Below are positions 28,426 to 37,353 of a stretch of 64,000 nucleotides of DNA, piece after piece. The position numbers and the translations under genes were made by a program. Position 1 is the first letter of the stretch; every line of letters starts with the position of its first letter. The DNA lies in NCBI RefSeq assembly GCF_001557875.1, contig NZ_LNRF01000001.1, forward strand, positions 372,001 through 436,000, read 5' to 3'. A model generated the notes under the pieces. That model worked only from the letters and a program-made list of their open reading frames with translations, ran no database searches and was not told the origin of the DNA. The stretch comes from Vibrio splendidus. Lineage in GTDB: Bacteria > Pseudomonadota > Gammaproteobacteria > Enterobacterales > Vibrionaceae.

Positions 28426-29520
28426 ATGAACGACTATCGAAAGGCATTACTGGCGTTACCTTTGATTTTTTTAGCTGGCTGTAATTCAAGCTCAAGCAAG
28501 GCTGACACCAAGGCGCAAACGAAGCCTAAAGCTGATTACGTATTTTCATCGGCTAAGCTTGGTGAGTTGTATCAAGAGCGACAAGAGCTCCAAGAAGCAA
28601 TGAAGCTTACTTATGATGGTGTTCAGTATGAAAAAATTCAGTTTGCTGAAGATATTAGTGATAAGCAAAAAGTAGTTAGGCTTGCAGATAGCTTAGGCCA
28701 AAGCGTTGACCTGTATTTTCCAGATGCAGGAGTCGATGATTGTGCGATTTACAGCGAGGGTAATTTTTTTGATTCATTTGATTGTGGTACGGCTCTACGT
28801 TCAATTGGCAATGATACGACGTTAATCCAAACGACAACGGGCAATAGAAAGCTTGCTGTTGAGCTTGAATACCAAAACGAGCTGTCGCAATACGTGACTA
28901 GTCTCGGGTCTACGGTTTTGAGTAACACCAAAACTGGCAACAAGGTAACCATTACCACATCGTTTGCTTTCAACGCTTTTTACCGCGATGTGCTTAATGA
29001 GACTGGTGCTATTGAGCGAATTCAGTCGACTCTGGGTGCATCAACCTATTCTCAGCTTTTTGATATCGTGAAATTGTATCGAGGCAGTGAGATGACATTG
29101 AAGTTTACCAACCATATTGGTGGCAGCGCTGACGACGATATCAATATGTATACCGGGCGCATGATCCACAGTAACAACATGACGACGATCGTAACGCCTA
29201 CGGGGTCGGTGTTTTCTGGCGGCACGGATCTTTTCGCTGCGGGTAACCCACGGGTTTTGCAACGAGCAGATACCACCAAAGCCATTGAGCTTAATAAGCA
29301 GGTTGGTGTGCACAGTTGGGCTGAGGATGATAAAACAGCCAAAGATTTCCCATACACGAACGAAAGTCATCGCAAGCAAGCGACCTACTTTAAAAAGGTA
29401 ATGGGAGACAAAGGAATCGACTTCTATATCTTCACGTTGGATTCTGCTCCGGCTTCTGGTGAACACTGGGTGACTAAGGCTGAGTCAGATAAATACGGTT
29501 TCATCACACGCATTGAGTAG
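28426..29520 (+). CDS. Predicted lipoprotein of unknown function
   Basis: A 364-residue protein with a type II signal (LIFLAGCNSSSS, lipidated Cys19), then a Ser/Lys-rich linker (about 20-38) and a globular region of about 320 residues. I do not recognise a domain. It has one pair of cysteines close together (DDCAIY and FDCG, about 104 and 119) that could form a disulfide. A tract around 245-275 with GRMIHSNNM and a C-terminal HWVTKAESDKYGF are the other notable segments. It is divergent from the OmpR-type regulator with a 280-base shared gap and ends at a strong terminator, so it is a single-gene unit. Confidence 0.75.
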   Translation: MNDYRKALLALPLIFLAGCNSSSSKADTKAQTKPKADYVFSSAKLGELYQERQELQEAMKLTYDGVQYEKIQFAEDISDKQKVVRLADSLGQSVDLYFPDAGVDDCAIYSEGNFFDSFDCGTALRSIGNDTTLIQTTTGNRKLAVELEYQNELSQYVTSLGSTVLSNTKTGNKVTITTSFAFNAFYRDVLNETGAIERIQSTLGASTYSQLFDIVKLYRGSEMTLKFTNHIGGSADDDINMYTGRMIHSNNMTTIVTPTGSVFSGGTDLFAAGNPRVLQRADTTKAIELNKQVGVHSWAEDDKTAKDFPYTNESHRKQATYFKKVMGDKGIDFYIFTLDSAPASGEHWVTKAESDKYGFITRIE

Positions 29521-29550
29521 CTTAGGCTCGTAATAACATTAGAGATAACT

Positions 29551-29588
29551 AAAAGGTTGGTGATGACGTTGTTGTCACCAACCTTTTT
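29551..29588 (+). terminator. Strong terminator after the unknown lipoprotein gene
   Basis: A 13-bp stem (AAAAGGTTGGTGA and TCACCAACCTTTT) with an 11-base loop ends in a T run, 30 bases after the stop codon. The remaining gap to 29826 holds only the presumed promoter of the next gene. Confidence 0.9.
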
Positions 29589-29826
29589 GGTATCTGTTGT
29601 TTAACGTGCTGGCTTATAGAGGAGTCAAGTACCGATAGTTAGCGGTGAATAAATACTGCATTTAAACGCACTATAACAATTAATTACCGCAGATTTTGAT
29701 TTTAGAAAGCACGATCACGGCACTTTTTTACCGATAGAATTTATTATCCGCAAGCCTTACAGATCAAAGCAGAATAAGCTTAGTACTGTAAGGAGCAATG
29801 TGAATGACTAATAAGGACGATCATTT

Positions 29827-31017
29827 ATGCAGTTACTGACAGGCACTTTGACACATTATTCTAACCCTGAGGCTCACTCTGAGCTGGAATACTCAAGTCA
29901 GCAACGTGAAATATTAAGTGTGGTGGCCTCTGAGCAGGCGATTAAAGATATCTCGCAATGGCCGGGATACTCTGTGACGCCCTTGCATGTACTTAAAGAC
30001 ATCGCAGCGAAAATCGATGTAAGTCAGTTTTGGTATAAGGATGAATCACAACGCTTTGGTTTAAAAAGTTTCAAAGCCTTGGGTGGTGCTTATGCTGTGG
30101 CTCGTCAACTACAGGTTGAAATTGCTAAGCATTATGGAAAAAGTCCAACCATCAGCGAGCTACTCAATGGCGACTGGAAATCAGAGGTCGCAGAAATTGT
30201 CGTTAGCTGCGCAACTGACGGAAACCATGGCCGTTCAGTGGCATGGGGCGCACAAATGTTTGGTTGTGGCTGTGTGATCTATATTCACCGTGACGTATCT
30301 GAAGGGCGTAAACAAGCAATGGAAGCGTTCGGTGCTGAAGTTATACGCATTACTGGGAACTATGATGAATCGGTTCGGATGGCTGACTCTGAAGCTAAAG
30401 CGAAAAACCGAGTGATTGTTTCGGATACCTCTTATGAAGGTTACATGGAAATTCCGAAAGACGTAGCACTTGGCTACACAGTGATGTTGGCTGAGATTGT
30501 CGATCAATTGGATGGCGCGATTCCAACTCATGTGTTCGTACAAGGTGGCGTTGGCGGCCTCGCCTCTGCTGTTTGTGGCTATTTCTGGGATCTATGGGGA
30601 GCACAGCGTCCACGTTTTATCATCGTAGAGCCAGAGCAAGCTAACTGTTTACAGAAGAGTGCTCAAGCGGGCAAGCCCGTGGTAGTTACAGGCGATTTAG
30701 AGACACTGATGGCAGGCCTCGCATGTGGTGAGGTTTCAAGCTTGGCTTGGACGATTTTAGAAAACGGCGCCGATGATTTCATGACCCTGAGTGAGGATGC
30801 GATCCCACAAGCAATGCGCATGTTGGCGAGTGGCGAACACACGGAAGTGGCGATTGAAGGTGGCGAGTCTGCGGTTCCTGGTTTTGCTGCTGCGATCATC
30901 GCTAAGCAAGATAGGACATTCGCTGAAAAATTGAATTTAACTCAAGACAGCCGAGTGCTGGTGATTGGCACAGAAGGGGCGACTGACCCTGAGCTGTACC
31001 AACAGATCATAGGTTAA
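29827..31017 (+). CDS. dpaL: Diaminopropionate ammonia-lyase (first copy)
   Basis: PLP enzyme of fold type II, 396 residues, of the DpaL/YgeX family. It converts 2,3-diaminopropionate to pyruvate and two ammonia. The PLP lysine is K83 in KSFKALGGAY, preceded by KDESQRFGLK. CATDGNHGRSVAW carries D131, equivalent to D120 of the E. coli enzyme, and VSDTSYEGYMEIP carries the other active-site Asp. GGVGGLA (phosphate loop) and MAGLACGE follow. It lies at the head of a cluster with a TRAP transporter, two hydrolases and a racemase-fold protein, and converges on an Lrp-type regulator gene. It may be the final deaminating step of that pathway. Confidence 0.9.
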   Translation: MQLLTGTLTHYSNPEAHSELEYSSQQREILSVVASEQAIKDISQWPGYSVTPLHVLKDIAAKIDVSQFWYKDESQRFGLKSFKALGGAYAVARQLQVEIAKHYGKSPTISELLNGDWKSEVAEIVVSCATDGNHGRSVAWGAQMFGCGCVIYIHRDVSEGRKQAMEAFGAEVIRITGNYDESVRMADSEAKAKNRVIVSDTSYEGYMEIPKDVALGYTVMLAEIVDQLDGAIPTHVFVQGGVGGLASAVCGYFWDLWGAQRPRFIIVEPEQANCLQKSAQAGKPVVVTGDLETLMAGLACGEVSSLAWTILENGADDFMTLSEDAIPQAMRMLASGEHTEVAIEGGESAVPGFAAAIIAKQDRTFAEKLNLTQDSRVLVIGTEGATDPELYQQIIG

Positions 31018-31167
31018 TGATTTTATTGCTAGTTTAGAAGATTACATAACAAGAACGTAAGCCCCAAGTTGACGGTATAGATGCTACTTTTACAAAGTAA
31101 TGTCATGCCGTCTTTTTTTGTTTTTAGAGCATGGTCATTGCGGATATATTCCATTCACTTGAACCTG

Positions 31168-31659
31168 TTAATCACGCTGCTCATCAATCGGAATAGTCAG
31201 TCCAACCTTGACGTTATCCATCACCACATTAGTTTGAAAGCTCTTGATATTGGCGTTGTCGAAGAAGGCTTCACGAGTAAAGTTGTCATAACCCTCCATA
31301 TCTGCTGCCGTGACTATCATTATGAAATCTGAACTACCGGTTACGTAATAGCACTGCTGTACAGATCGATTGGCACTCATCTCTTTTTTGAAGTTATGCA
31401 TCAAATCAACGCGTTCACGCTCCAAGGTCACTTGGACGATAAACGTCATCGCATGACCGACCGCTTTGGGGTTGATGACAGATACATCCGCTTGTATCAC
31501 ACCTTGTGAGCGCATGCGTTTTAAACGACGCTGAACAGCAGCAGGGGAGAGCCCAACTTTTTCTGCGATTTTGTCCGAAGTCGCTCGATTTGAGTCTTGT
31601 ACGATGTTGAGGATCTTTTTGTCGAAACTGTCGACTACCCATGTTGCTTGCTGTGTCAT
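31168..31659 (-). CDS. Lrp/AsnC-family transcriptional regulator
   Basis: 163 residues with an N-terminal winged helix-turn-helix (KILNIVQDSNRATSDKIAE and GLSPAAVQRRLKRMRSQGVI, about 14-58) and a C-terminal RAM/AsnC ligand-binding domain (about 75-150, VQQCYYVTGSSDFIMIV). Such regulators sense amino acids. The gene is minus-strand between the ammonia-lyase gene and the plus-strand racemase-like gene, so its promoter region (31660-31969) is shared with the latter. By position it likely controls the TRAP/hydrolase cluster, much as AsnC/DoeX regulators accompany ectoine catabolic genes. Ligand unknown. Confidence 0.88.
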   Translation of the reverse strand: MTQQATWVVDSFDKKILNIVQDSNRATSDKIAEKVGLSPAAVQRRLKRMRSQGVIQADVSVINPKAVGHAMTFIVQVTLERERVDLMHNFKKEMSANRSVQQCYYVTGSSDFIMIVTAADMEGYDNFTREAFFDNANIKSFQTNVVMDNVKVGLTIPIDEQRD

Positions 31660-31969
31660 CCCTATTCTTCCTCGTATCTGCTTCTCAATATCAAGTTTGT
31701 GAATTCATTATTTCTGATTGGTCGTTGTGTGATCAAGATAAAGGTATTTTTCCTTAACAATTAGCCATCTACCGTTGAGAACGAAAAGCCACTATAACGC
31801 AATAAAAATGCGGAATTTCCGCACAATAAAGCATTCATTTGACGATAATCCTTAAACTTATCGGGGCATTATTAATGTTGTAAATGAAATGTAAAGCTTT
31901 GGTTGGCTCGATTGTAATTTGTAATCCTACATTTCATTAAAACTTTATAAGCTCAAGGAATCGGCAAAT
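31660..31969. other. Divergent promoter region of the Lrp-type regulator and catabolic cluster
   Basis: About 310 AT-rich bases between divergent genes. No gene is visible. It should hold the promoters of the regulator and of the racemase-hydrolase-TRAP operon, but I cannot define individual Lrp sites. Confidence 0.45.
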
Positions 31970-32764
31970 ATGAGATCTGGAATCGCAACTTTAGAGTTTG
32001 AATTAGAAACATTGGCACCCGCAGGACGTGTCGGTGTGATCGCTTTGGCGACCGATTTCAATATTGAGCAAGACCTCAGTCTACTCTACCCAGATGGCGT
32101 TCAATCTTTCACTAGCCGTGTTAGAAATTACAACCCGTTGACAATTGATAATCTGCGAAAAATGGAACCGGGAATTGCAGCGTGTGCTGATACCATTTTG
32201 CCCGGCACAGATCTAGATGTGGTTATTTATGCGTGTACATCTGGCACGGTTGCTATCGGCAGTGAACGTATTACTCAGCTGGTTCATCAGTCTTGCCCAA
32301 ATGCGGCAGTAACGAATCCGGTGACCGCGGCCTTAGCGGCTTTCGACAGCTTGAAAGCTAAGCGCATATCGGTATTAACGCCTTATACCGAAGCTGTGAA
32401 TCAAGACGTGGCCGCGTTTTTTGAGTCGCAAGGCATTGAGGTGTTGAGCATTGCTGGCTTCGGCTTTGAAGATGACACCGCGATGACGTTCATTTCACCA
32501 CAGGACATTAAACAAGCCGCGATTGAAGTCTGTGACCCGAATGCGGACTTGCTGTTTATCTCTTGTACTGCATTGCGTGCAGCATCAGTCATCGAAATCA
32601 TTGAAGCTGAACTAGATAAACCTGTAGTCAGCAGTAATCAGGTATTGGCTTGGCACTCCCTTCAGTTGATGAACTACCCCATACCCATAAAAGGTTTCGG
32701 TGCACTACTAGAGCACCATCTTGAGCCACCCTCAGATAATTACCGAAGGTCGAAGTCGTTGTAA
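31970..32764 (+). CDS. Asp/Glu racemase-superfamily protein (EutA/maleate isomerase-like)
   Basis: 264 residues. The two catalytic cysteines of the superfamily are present: C89 in VVIYACTSGTVA and C199 in LLFISCTALRA. The overall pattern (GRVGVIALATD near the N terminus, TNPVTAALAAFDSLKAKRISVLTPY in the middle) matches arylmalonate decarboxylase, maleate isomerase and the EutA protein of ectoine catabolic clusters more than true aspartate racemases. It may racemise or isomerise an amino-acid intermediate. It is first in a plus-strand run with an M20 deacylase, DctPQM and an M24 hydrolase. The exact reaction is not predictable from sequence. Confidence 0.78.
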   Translation: MRSGIATLEFELETLAPAGRVGVIALATDFNIEQDLSLLYPDGVQSFTSRVRNYNPLTIDNLRKMEPGIAACADTILPGTDLDVVIYACTSGTVAIGSERITQLVHQSCPNAAVTNPVTAALAAFDSLKAKRISVLTPYTEAVNQDVAAFFESQGIEVLSIAGFGFEDDTAMTFISPQDIKQAAIEVCDPNADLLFISCTALRAASVIEIIEAELDKPVVSSNQVLAWHSLQLMNYPIPIKGFGALLEHHLEPPSDNYRRSKSL

Positions 32765-32865
32765 CGACCTTTGATTAAAGCTGCTTGCTTCGCGTTTACA
32801 TTCAGCAGCCAAGCTAACTCCACATTTTACGTTAATACAAAGAATTACACTTTGGGACTACTACT

Positions 32866-34077
32866 ATGCCGTCTACTCTCTCGATTAAACCAGACCAACT
32901 GTCTTCTCAGCTTATTCAAAGCATGACGGAGTGGCGTCAACATTTACACCGTTTCCCTGAGTGTGGTTTTGACGTGAATCTGACCTCCGATTTCATCGCC
33001 GACAAGTTACACAGTTTTGGTATAGAAGTGGTGCGTAACATCGGTAAAACAGGATTAGTAGGGATACTTCGTTCAGGATCAAGTGAAGCGAGCATTGGTC
33101 TGAGAGCTGATATGGATGCTCTACATATTCACGAACAAAACAACTTCGAACACTGCTCACAACATGATGGGAAGATGCACGCTTGTGGTCACGATGGACA
33201 CTCCGCAATGCTGCTTGGCGCTGCAAGCTATTTGGCCGAAAAACTATTGGCAGGGAACCCAACCTTCGATGGCACGGTGTATTTCATTTTTCAACCCGAT
33301 GAAGAGCATGGCTGCGGCGCGCAAGCGATGATTGATGACGGCCTGTTTGAGCGATTTTCGATTGATGAAGTGTATGGCGTACATAACTTTCCCGGTTTAG
33401 CGGAAGGTGAATTGATGGTTCGTCCTGGATCATTAATGGCCAGTGAGAGCAGCTTTGAGATCACGATCAACGGTGTGGGTGGGCATGCCGCTCTGCCGCA
33501 TCAAGGGGTCGATCCTCTCGTCGTTGGCTCGCAAGTAATCCTTGGTCTGCAAACCATCGTCTCTCGCAATCTTAGTGCGATCCACGATACGGCTGTAGTC
33601 TCTGCGACCGAGTTTATTACAGACGGCACGGTTAACGTCATCCCGACTCAAGTGAATATTAAGGGAGATTGCCGTTGTTTTACTGAACCTTCTCTCGATC
33701 GAATCAAGCAAAGTATGGAGCGAATCGTGGCGGGCATTTGTCAGGCGGCAGGTGCGACTTACGATTTCGAGTTTATTAATACCTTCTACCCAACCATCAA
33801 CAGTGAGCAACAAACCCAATATTCGGTTGCCGCCGCGCAGAAGGTACTTGGTGTCGAGAACGTTAATGACGCCTGCGACCCACTGACAATTTCGGAAGAT
33901 TTCTCCAGCATGTTGCGTGTAAAACCGGGTTGTTATGTGTTGTTGGGTAATGGCACGGAATCGGTCGGTGGCTGCGCATTACATAACCCTGAATACGACT
34001 TTAACGACGGCATCTTAAAGCTCGGTGCGAGTTACTGGATTCAGTTGGTGAACGATCGTTTAGCAAGATCAATTTAG
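32866..34077 (+). CDS. M20-family amidohydrolase (N-acyl amino acid deacylase type)
   Basis: Cytoplasmic metalloamidase of 403 residues, M20D subfamily (hippurate hydrolase, N-acetyl-diaminopimelate deacetylase, IAA-amino acid hydrolase). Visible metal-site and catalytic segments are LRADMDALHIHE, HACGHDGHSAMLLG and FQPDEEHGCGA. A dimerisation domain insert contains GGHAALPHQGVDP. It would remove an acyl group from an N-acyl amino acid. It is about 100 bases after the racemase-like gene and 190 bases before the TRAP receptor gene. In this cluster it is the counterpart, by role, of the DoeB/EutE deacetylase of ectoine degradation, which belongs to a different family. Confidence 0.87.
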   Translation: MPSTLSIKPDQLSSQLIQSMTEWRQHLHRFPECGFDVNLTSDFIADKLHSFGIEVVRNIGKTGLVGILRSGSSEASIGLRADMDALHIHEQNNFEHCSQHDGKMHACGHDGHSAMLLGAASYLAEKLLAGNPTFDGTVYFIFQPDEEHGCGAQAMIDDGLFERFSIDEVYGVHNFPGLAEGELMVRPGSLMASESSFEITINGVGGHAALPHQGVDPLVVGSQVILGLQTIVSRNLSAIHDTAVVSATEFITDGTVNVIPTQVNIKGDCRCFTEPSLDRIKQSMERIVAGICQAAGATYDFEFINTFYPTINSEQQTQYSVAAAQKVLGVENVNDACDPLTISEDFSSMLRVKPGCYVLLGNGTESVGGCALHNPEYDFNDGILKLGASYWIQLVNDRLARSI

Positions 34078-34269
34078 AAACGGCTCAATTAGAAGTAACT
34101 CAATTAGAAGCAACAAGTAGAGAAACAGATTCAGCAGTGACAGTGACGTATTTGCCACTGCAAGATGGTTGACTTTAAACGGAGTTTATTGTCGACACAG
34201 CCAAAACTGAAGCGCGTGAAGTGACCAAAGTCATCAGCGCGCAATTAGGATAATAAAAGGAAAGATAGG

Positions 34270-35313
34270 ATGAAACGATTAGGCGTAGCACTGCTAAGTT
34301 TGAGCATGGTTTTTGGCGTTCATGCCGAAACATGGAAGTTTGCTTCAGAAGAGGACAAAACAGACGTTCAAGACATCTATGCGCAAAAATTTGCGGAAGT
34401 GATTAAGAAGGAATCTGATGGCGATATTCGTGTTCGCATCTATTACTACGGACAACTGGGCACAGAGAACGACATCGTAGAATTGGCTGCTAAAGGCACG
34501 ATTCAATTTGTGTCTGTTGGCGCGGGTCACTTAGGGTCTTATGTTCCTGAAGTACAAGCGGTGAGCTTGCCGTATGTACTGGGTACCAACGAAGCGATCA
34601 CGCATAAGGTATTAACGGAAAGCCCAACCATCTACAACAAATTGGCACCCAAGTTTGAGAGCGTAAACCTAAAGCTGCTGTCGATGATGTCGGAAGGCGA
34701 AATGGTATGGGGTGGTAACAAACCTATCCGTACACCTGAGGACTTTGCTAACCAGAAAATCCGTACTTTCACTTCAACCATTCCTGTTGAAACCTACAAA
34801 GCGTTTGGTGCAACACCTACTCCTCTTTCTTGGGGTGAAGTGTACGGTTCACTGCAACTTAAGACTATCGATAGCATGGTTAACCCTATCTACTTCATCT
34901 ACAACGCGAAGTGGCATGAAGTTCAAGACTACTTGATGTTCCCAGGTCAGCAACCGTATGTGAGCACCGTTTCGACCAACAGCAAATGGTACAACGGTCT
35001 GTCGGAAGAGAAGCAAGCTATGGTCGACAAAGCGATCAAAGCCGCAGACCAAGCTGCTTATGACTACCAGATCCGCATCAACAAAGAGAACATGGACAAG
35101 ATCTTGAAAGAGCGTCCAAACATGCAAGTGGTTGTCTTGACGGATGAAGAGCGTGAGCGCTTTAAAACGTTAAGCCAGAAGCTGCACACGACATACTACG
35201 ACGTAGTGGCGAATGCTTACCCGGCGGGTCAGCAAAGCGAAGCTCGTGAGGGTGCGAAAACCATTCTCGAAGAGATCCTAGGTGAAGTGAAGGCTGCTTC
35301 AGCAACGCAATAG
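34270..35313 (+). CDS. TRAP transporter DctP-type periplasmic binding protein
   Basis: Exported solute receptor of 347 residues (signal peptide MKRLGVALLSLSMVFGVHA, mature ETWKFASEE). DctP family features are YAQKFAEVIKKESDGDIRVRIYYYGQLG and WGGNKPIRTPEDFANQKIRT. Dimer-forming TPTPLSWGEVYGSLQLKTIDSMVNP has the substrate-binding region, although many receptors of this family have an arginine just before it (here RTFTSTIPVETYKAFG). Such receptors bind carboxylates, including ectoine (UehA/TeaA type). The gene is the first of a dctPQM set; a hairpin (35334-35365) follows it. The ligand is unknown, presumably the compound broken down by the flanking hydrolases. Confidence 0.9.
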   Translation: MKRLGVALLSLSMVFGVHAETWKFASEEDKTDVQDIYAQKFAEVIKKESDGDIRVRIYYYGQLGTENDIVELAAKGTIQFVSVGAGHLGSYVPEVQAVSLPYVLGTNEAITHKVLTESPTIYNKLAPKFESVNLKLLSMMSEGEMVWGGNKPIRTPEDFANQKIRTFTSTIPVETYKAFGATPTPLSWGEVYGSLQLKTIDSMVNPIYFIYNAKWHEVQDYLMFPGQQPYVSTVSTNSKWYNGLSEEKQAMVDKAIKAADQAAYDYQIRINKENMDKILKERPNMQVVVLTDEERERFKTLSQKLHTTYYDVVANAYPAGQQSEAREGAKTILEEILGEVKAASATQ

Positions 35314-35333
35314 AAAGCGTGAGTATGGATGAT

Positions 35334-35365
35334 AGTTATCCGTTGATATGTGTCAGCGGATAGCT
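35334..35365 (+). other. Stem-loop between TRAP receptor and small permease genes
   Basis: A 13-bp stem (35334-35346 pairing with 35353-35365, two G-T wobbles) with a 6-base loop and no T tract. It probably sets the ratio of receptor to permease mRNA. Confidence 0.6.
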
Positions 35366-35434
35366 TATCCCAACCTTCTCCAAATAGTGGCAATGGACTC
35401 GTGTCACTGAACGAAGTATGGAGCACTGCCTGCT

Positions 35435-35977
35435 ATGAAAGAACTGCTACATAAAATAAGTGTCGCGACAGAAAAGCTAGAGCGCTTTCTGATCATGACT
35501 GCCATTCTCGCGATGATGATCAACTCAACAGCCAATGCGATTGGTCGTTACGCCTTCAATAAAAGCCTATTTTTCTCGGAAGAGCTCAACCAGTTTCTGA
35601 TTGTCTCTGTTACCTTCATCGGCTTCGCTTATGCGGTGCGCCAAGGCCGAAATATACGCATGACCGCGGTCTATGATTCATTGAGCACTAAAGCTCAGAA
35701 AATTCTCACAACCATCATTGCGTTATTAACTGCAATGCTGATGTTTTATCTCACCTACCATGCGTTCTTTTACGTTAAAGAGCTGAAAGATATCAACCGG
35801 TTAAGTCCAGCCTTACAGTTCCCTGTGTATTGGGTGTACGCGATCATTCCGATCGGGTTTTTTATCGCGGGATTGCAATACAGCATGAGTTTCTTGATGA
35901 ACTTACTGCATAAAGAGATCTACGTGTCATTTGACGTGATTGAAAATAGAAATACAAAAGTAGGTGAGTTCGAATGA
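35435..35977 (+). CDS. TRAP transporter small permease subunit (DctQ)
   Basis: Inner-membrane protein of 180 residues with four hydrophobic helices (about 17-35, 48-68, 88-110, 130-150). Family features are IGRYAFNKSLFFSEELNQFLIV and GFAYAVRQGRNIRM. It forms the scaffold for the large subunit. Its last codons overlap the start of the large-subunit gene by four bases (ATGA), so translation is coupled. Confidence 0.9.
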   Translation: MKELLHKISVATEKLERFLIMTAILAMMINSTANAIGRYAFNKSLFFSEELNQFLIVSVTFIGFAYAVRQGRNIRMTAVYDSLSTKAQKILTTIIALLTAMLMFYLTYHAFFYVKELKDINRLSPALQFPVYWVYAIIPIGFFIAGLQYSMSFLMNLLHKEIYVSFDVIENRNTKVGEFE

Positions 35978-37317
35978 GCGATGTTGCACAGTTTTTCTCG
36001 GACATTATTGCCGGCGAATTAGATATTTATGTCATCACATTTACTCTTGTCTCTGTGATGGTGATTTTGCTGTTTTTGAGCTTCCCTATGATTGTGCCGT
36101 TAGCGGTTGGGGCTTTGATTGGCTTGATTCATTTCTCTCAGGTTGAGCCCGGTGTATTGATTCAGCAGATGGTGACAGGTATTTCGCCGAACGCTCTGAT
36201 TGCGGTGCCGATGTTCATCTTGGCTGCGGATATTATGACGCGTGGTCACACGGCGTATAACCTACTGGGTCTGATTCAAGCTTTTGTAGGACATCTGCGT
36301 GGCGGGTTACCTATTACTACGTGTATCAGCTGTACCTTGTTTGGTTCTGTTTCCGGTTCGACCCAAGCGACCGTGGTGTCGGTTGGGCAAATCATGCGCC
36401 CTAAGTTGCTACAAGCAGGGTACAAAGACAGCTTTGTGATGGCGTTGATTATCAATGCCAGTGACATCGCGTTTCTTATTCCGCCGAGTATCGGCTTGAT
36501 TCTTTACGGCACCTTAGCCAACGCCAGTGTAGGGGAATTGTTTATTGCTGGTATTGGTCCGGGCTTAGTGCTCGCTAGTCTGTTTTCGCTTTATAGCTAC
36601 GCCTACAGCGTGAAACACAGTGACACCATCTCTTTGGTTGAAAAAGCCAACACCGCAGAACGCATTGAAGCGATAAAGAAAGCGATTCTTCCTCTTGGTT
36701 TCCCCGCTTTGATCATCGGTGGTATTTATTCTGGCGTAGTCACACCTACCGAAGCAGCCTCCTTTGCAGTGTTGTATGCAATCATCGTTGAGTGCATTTT
36801 CTATCGCAAACTTGGCGTAAAAGACATCTGTGATGCGGCGTTAAATACCGGCTTGATTACCGCGGTTGTGTTTGTGCTGGTGGGTGTCGGCCAGGCGTTC
36901 TCTTGGTATATCTCGTTTGAACAAATTCCTCAGGAATTACTGGCTCCTCTCAACTTAGAAGATGCTTCACCTGAATTCATTCTGTTTGTCATCGCACTGA
37001 CTTTTTTTGTCGGCTGCATGTTTGTGGACTCTTTGGTGGTGCTACTGATCTTGACGCCGATTTTCATGCCGATTGTCGACGCTGCAGGTATTGATCCAAT
37101 CTTGGTCGGTGTGATGGTAACGCTGCAAATGGCCATTGGGTCGGCAACTCCTCCATTCGGTTGTGACATCTTTACTGCCATAGCTATTTTCGAGCGACCT
37201 TACATGGAAGTGATCCGTGGGACATTACCGTTTTTCCTTATTTTGATATTGATGTCTGCTTTGCTGATTTTCTTCCCAAGCATCGCTCTGCTACCAAGAG
37301 ATGTTTTATTCAATTAA
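35974..37317 (+). CDS. TRAP transporter large permease subunit (DctM)
   Basis: Inner-membrane sodium-driven translocator of 447 residues with about 12 membrane segments. Family motifs are VPMFILAADIMTRG, LFGSVSGSTQATVVSVG, IPPSIGLILYG, GVVTPTEAASFAVLYA and IGSATPPFGCDIF. It overlaps the small-subunit gene by four bases and is followed after 36 bases by the M24 hydrolase gene, so transporter and hydrolase are co-expressed. With the receptor at 34270 it imports the substrate of the flanking enzymes. Confidence 0.92.
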   Translation: MSDVAQFFSDIIAGELDIYVITFTLVSVMVILLFLSFPMIVPLAVGALIGLIHFSQVEPGVLIQQMVTGISPNALIAVPMFILAADIMTRGHTAYNLLGLIQAFVGHLRGGLPITTCISCTLFGSVSGSTQATVVSVGQIMRPKLLQAGYKDSFVMALIINASDIAFLIPPSIGLILYGTLANASVGELFIAGIGPGLVLASLFSLYSYAYSVKHSDTISLVEKANTAERIEAIKKAILPLGFPALIIGGIYSGVVTPTEAASFAVLYAIIVECIFYRKLGVKDICDAALNTGLITAVVFVLVGVGQAFSWYISFEQIPQELLAPLNLEDASPEFILFVIALTFFVGCMFVDSLVVLLILTPIFMPIVDAAGIDPILVGVMVTLQMAIGSATPPFGCDIFTAIAIFERPYMEVIRGTLPFFLILILMSALLIFFPSIALLPRDVLFN

Positions 37318-37353
37318 TTCTAGGGTTACCTTTCTTCATTCAAGGATAGAGAT

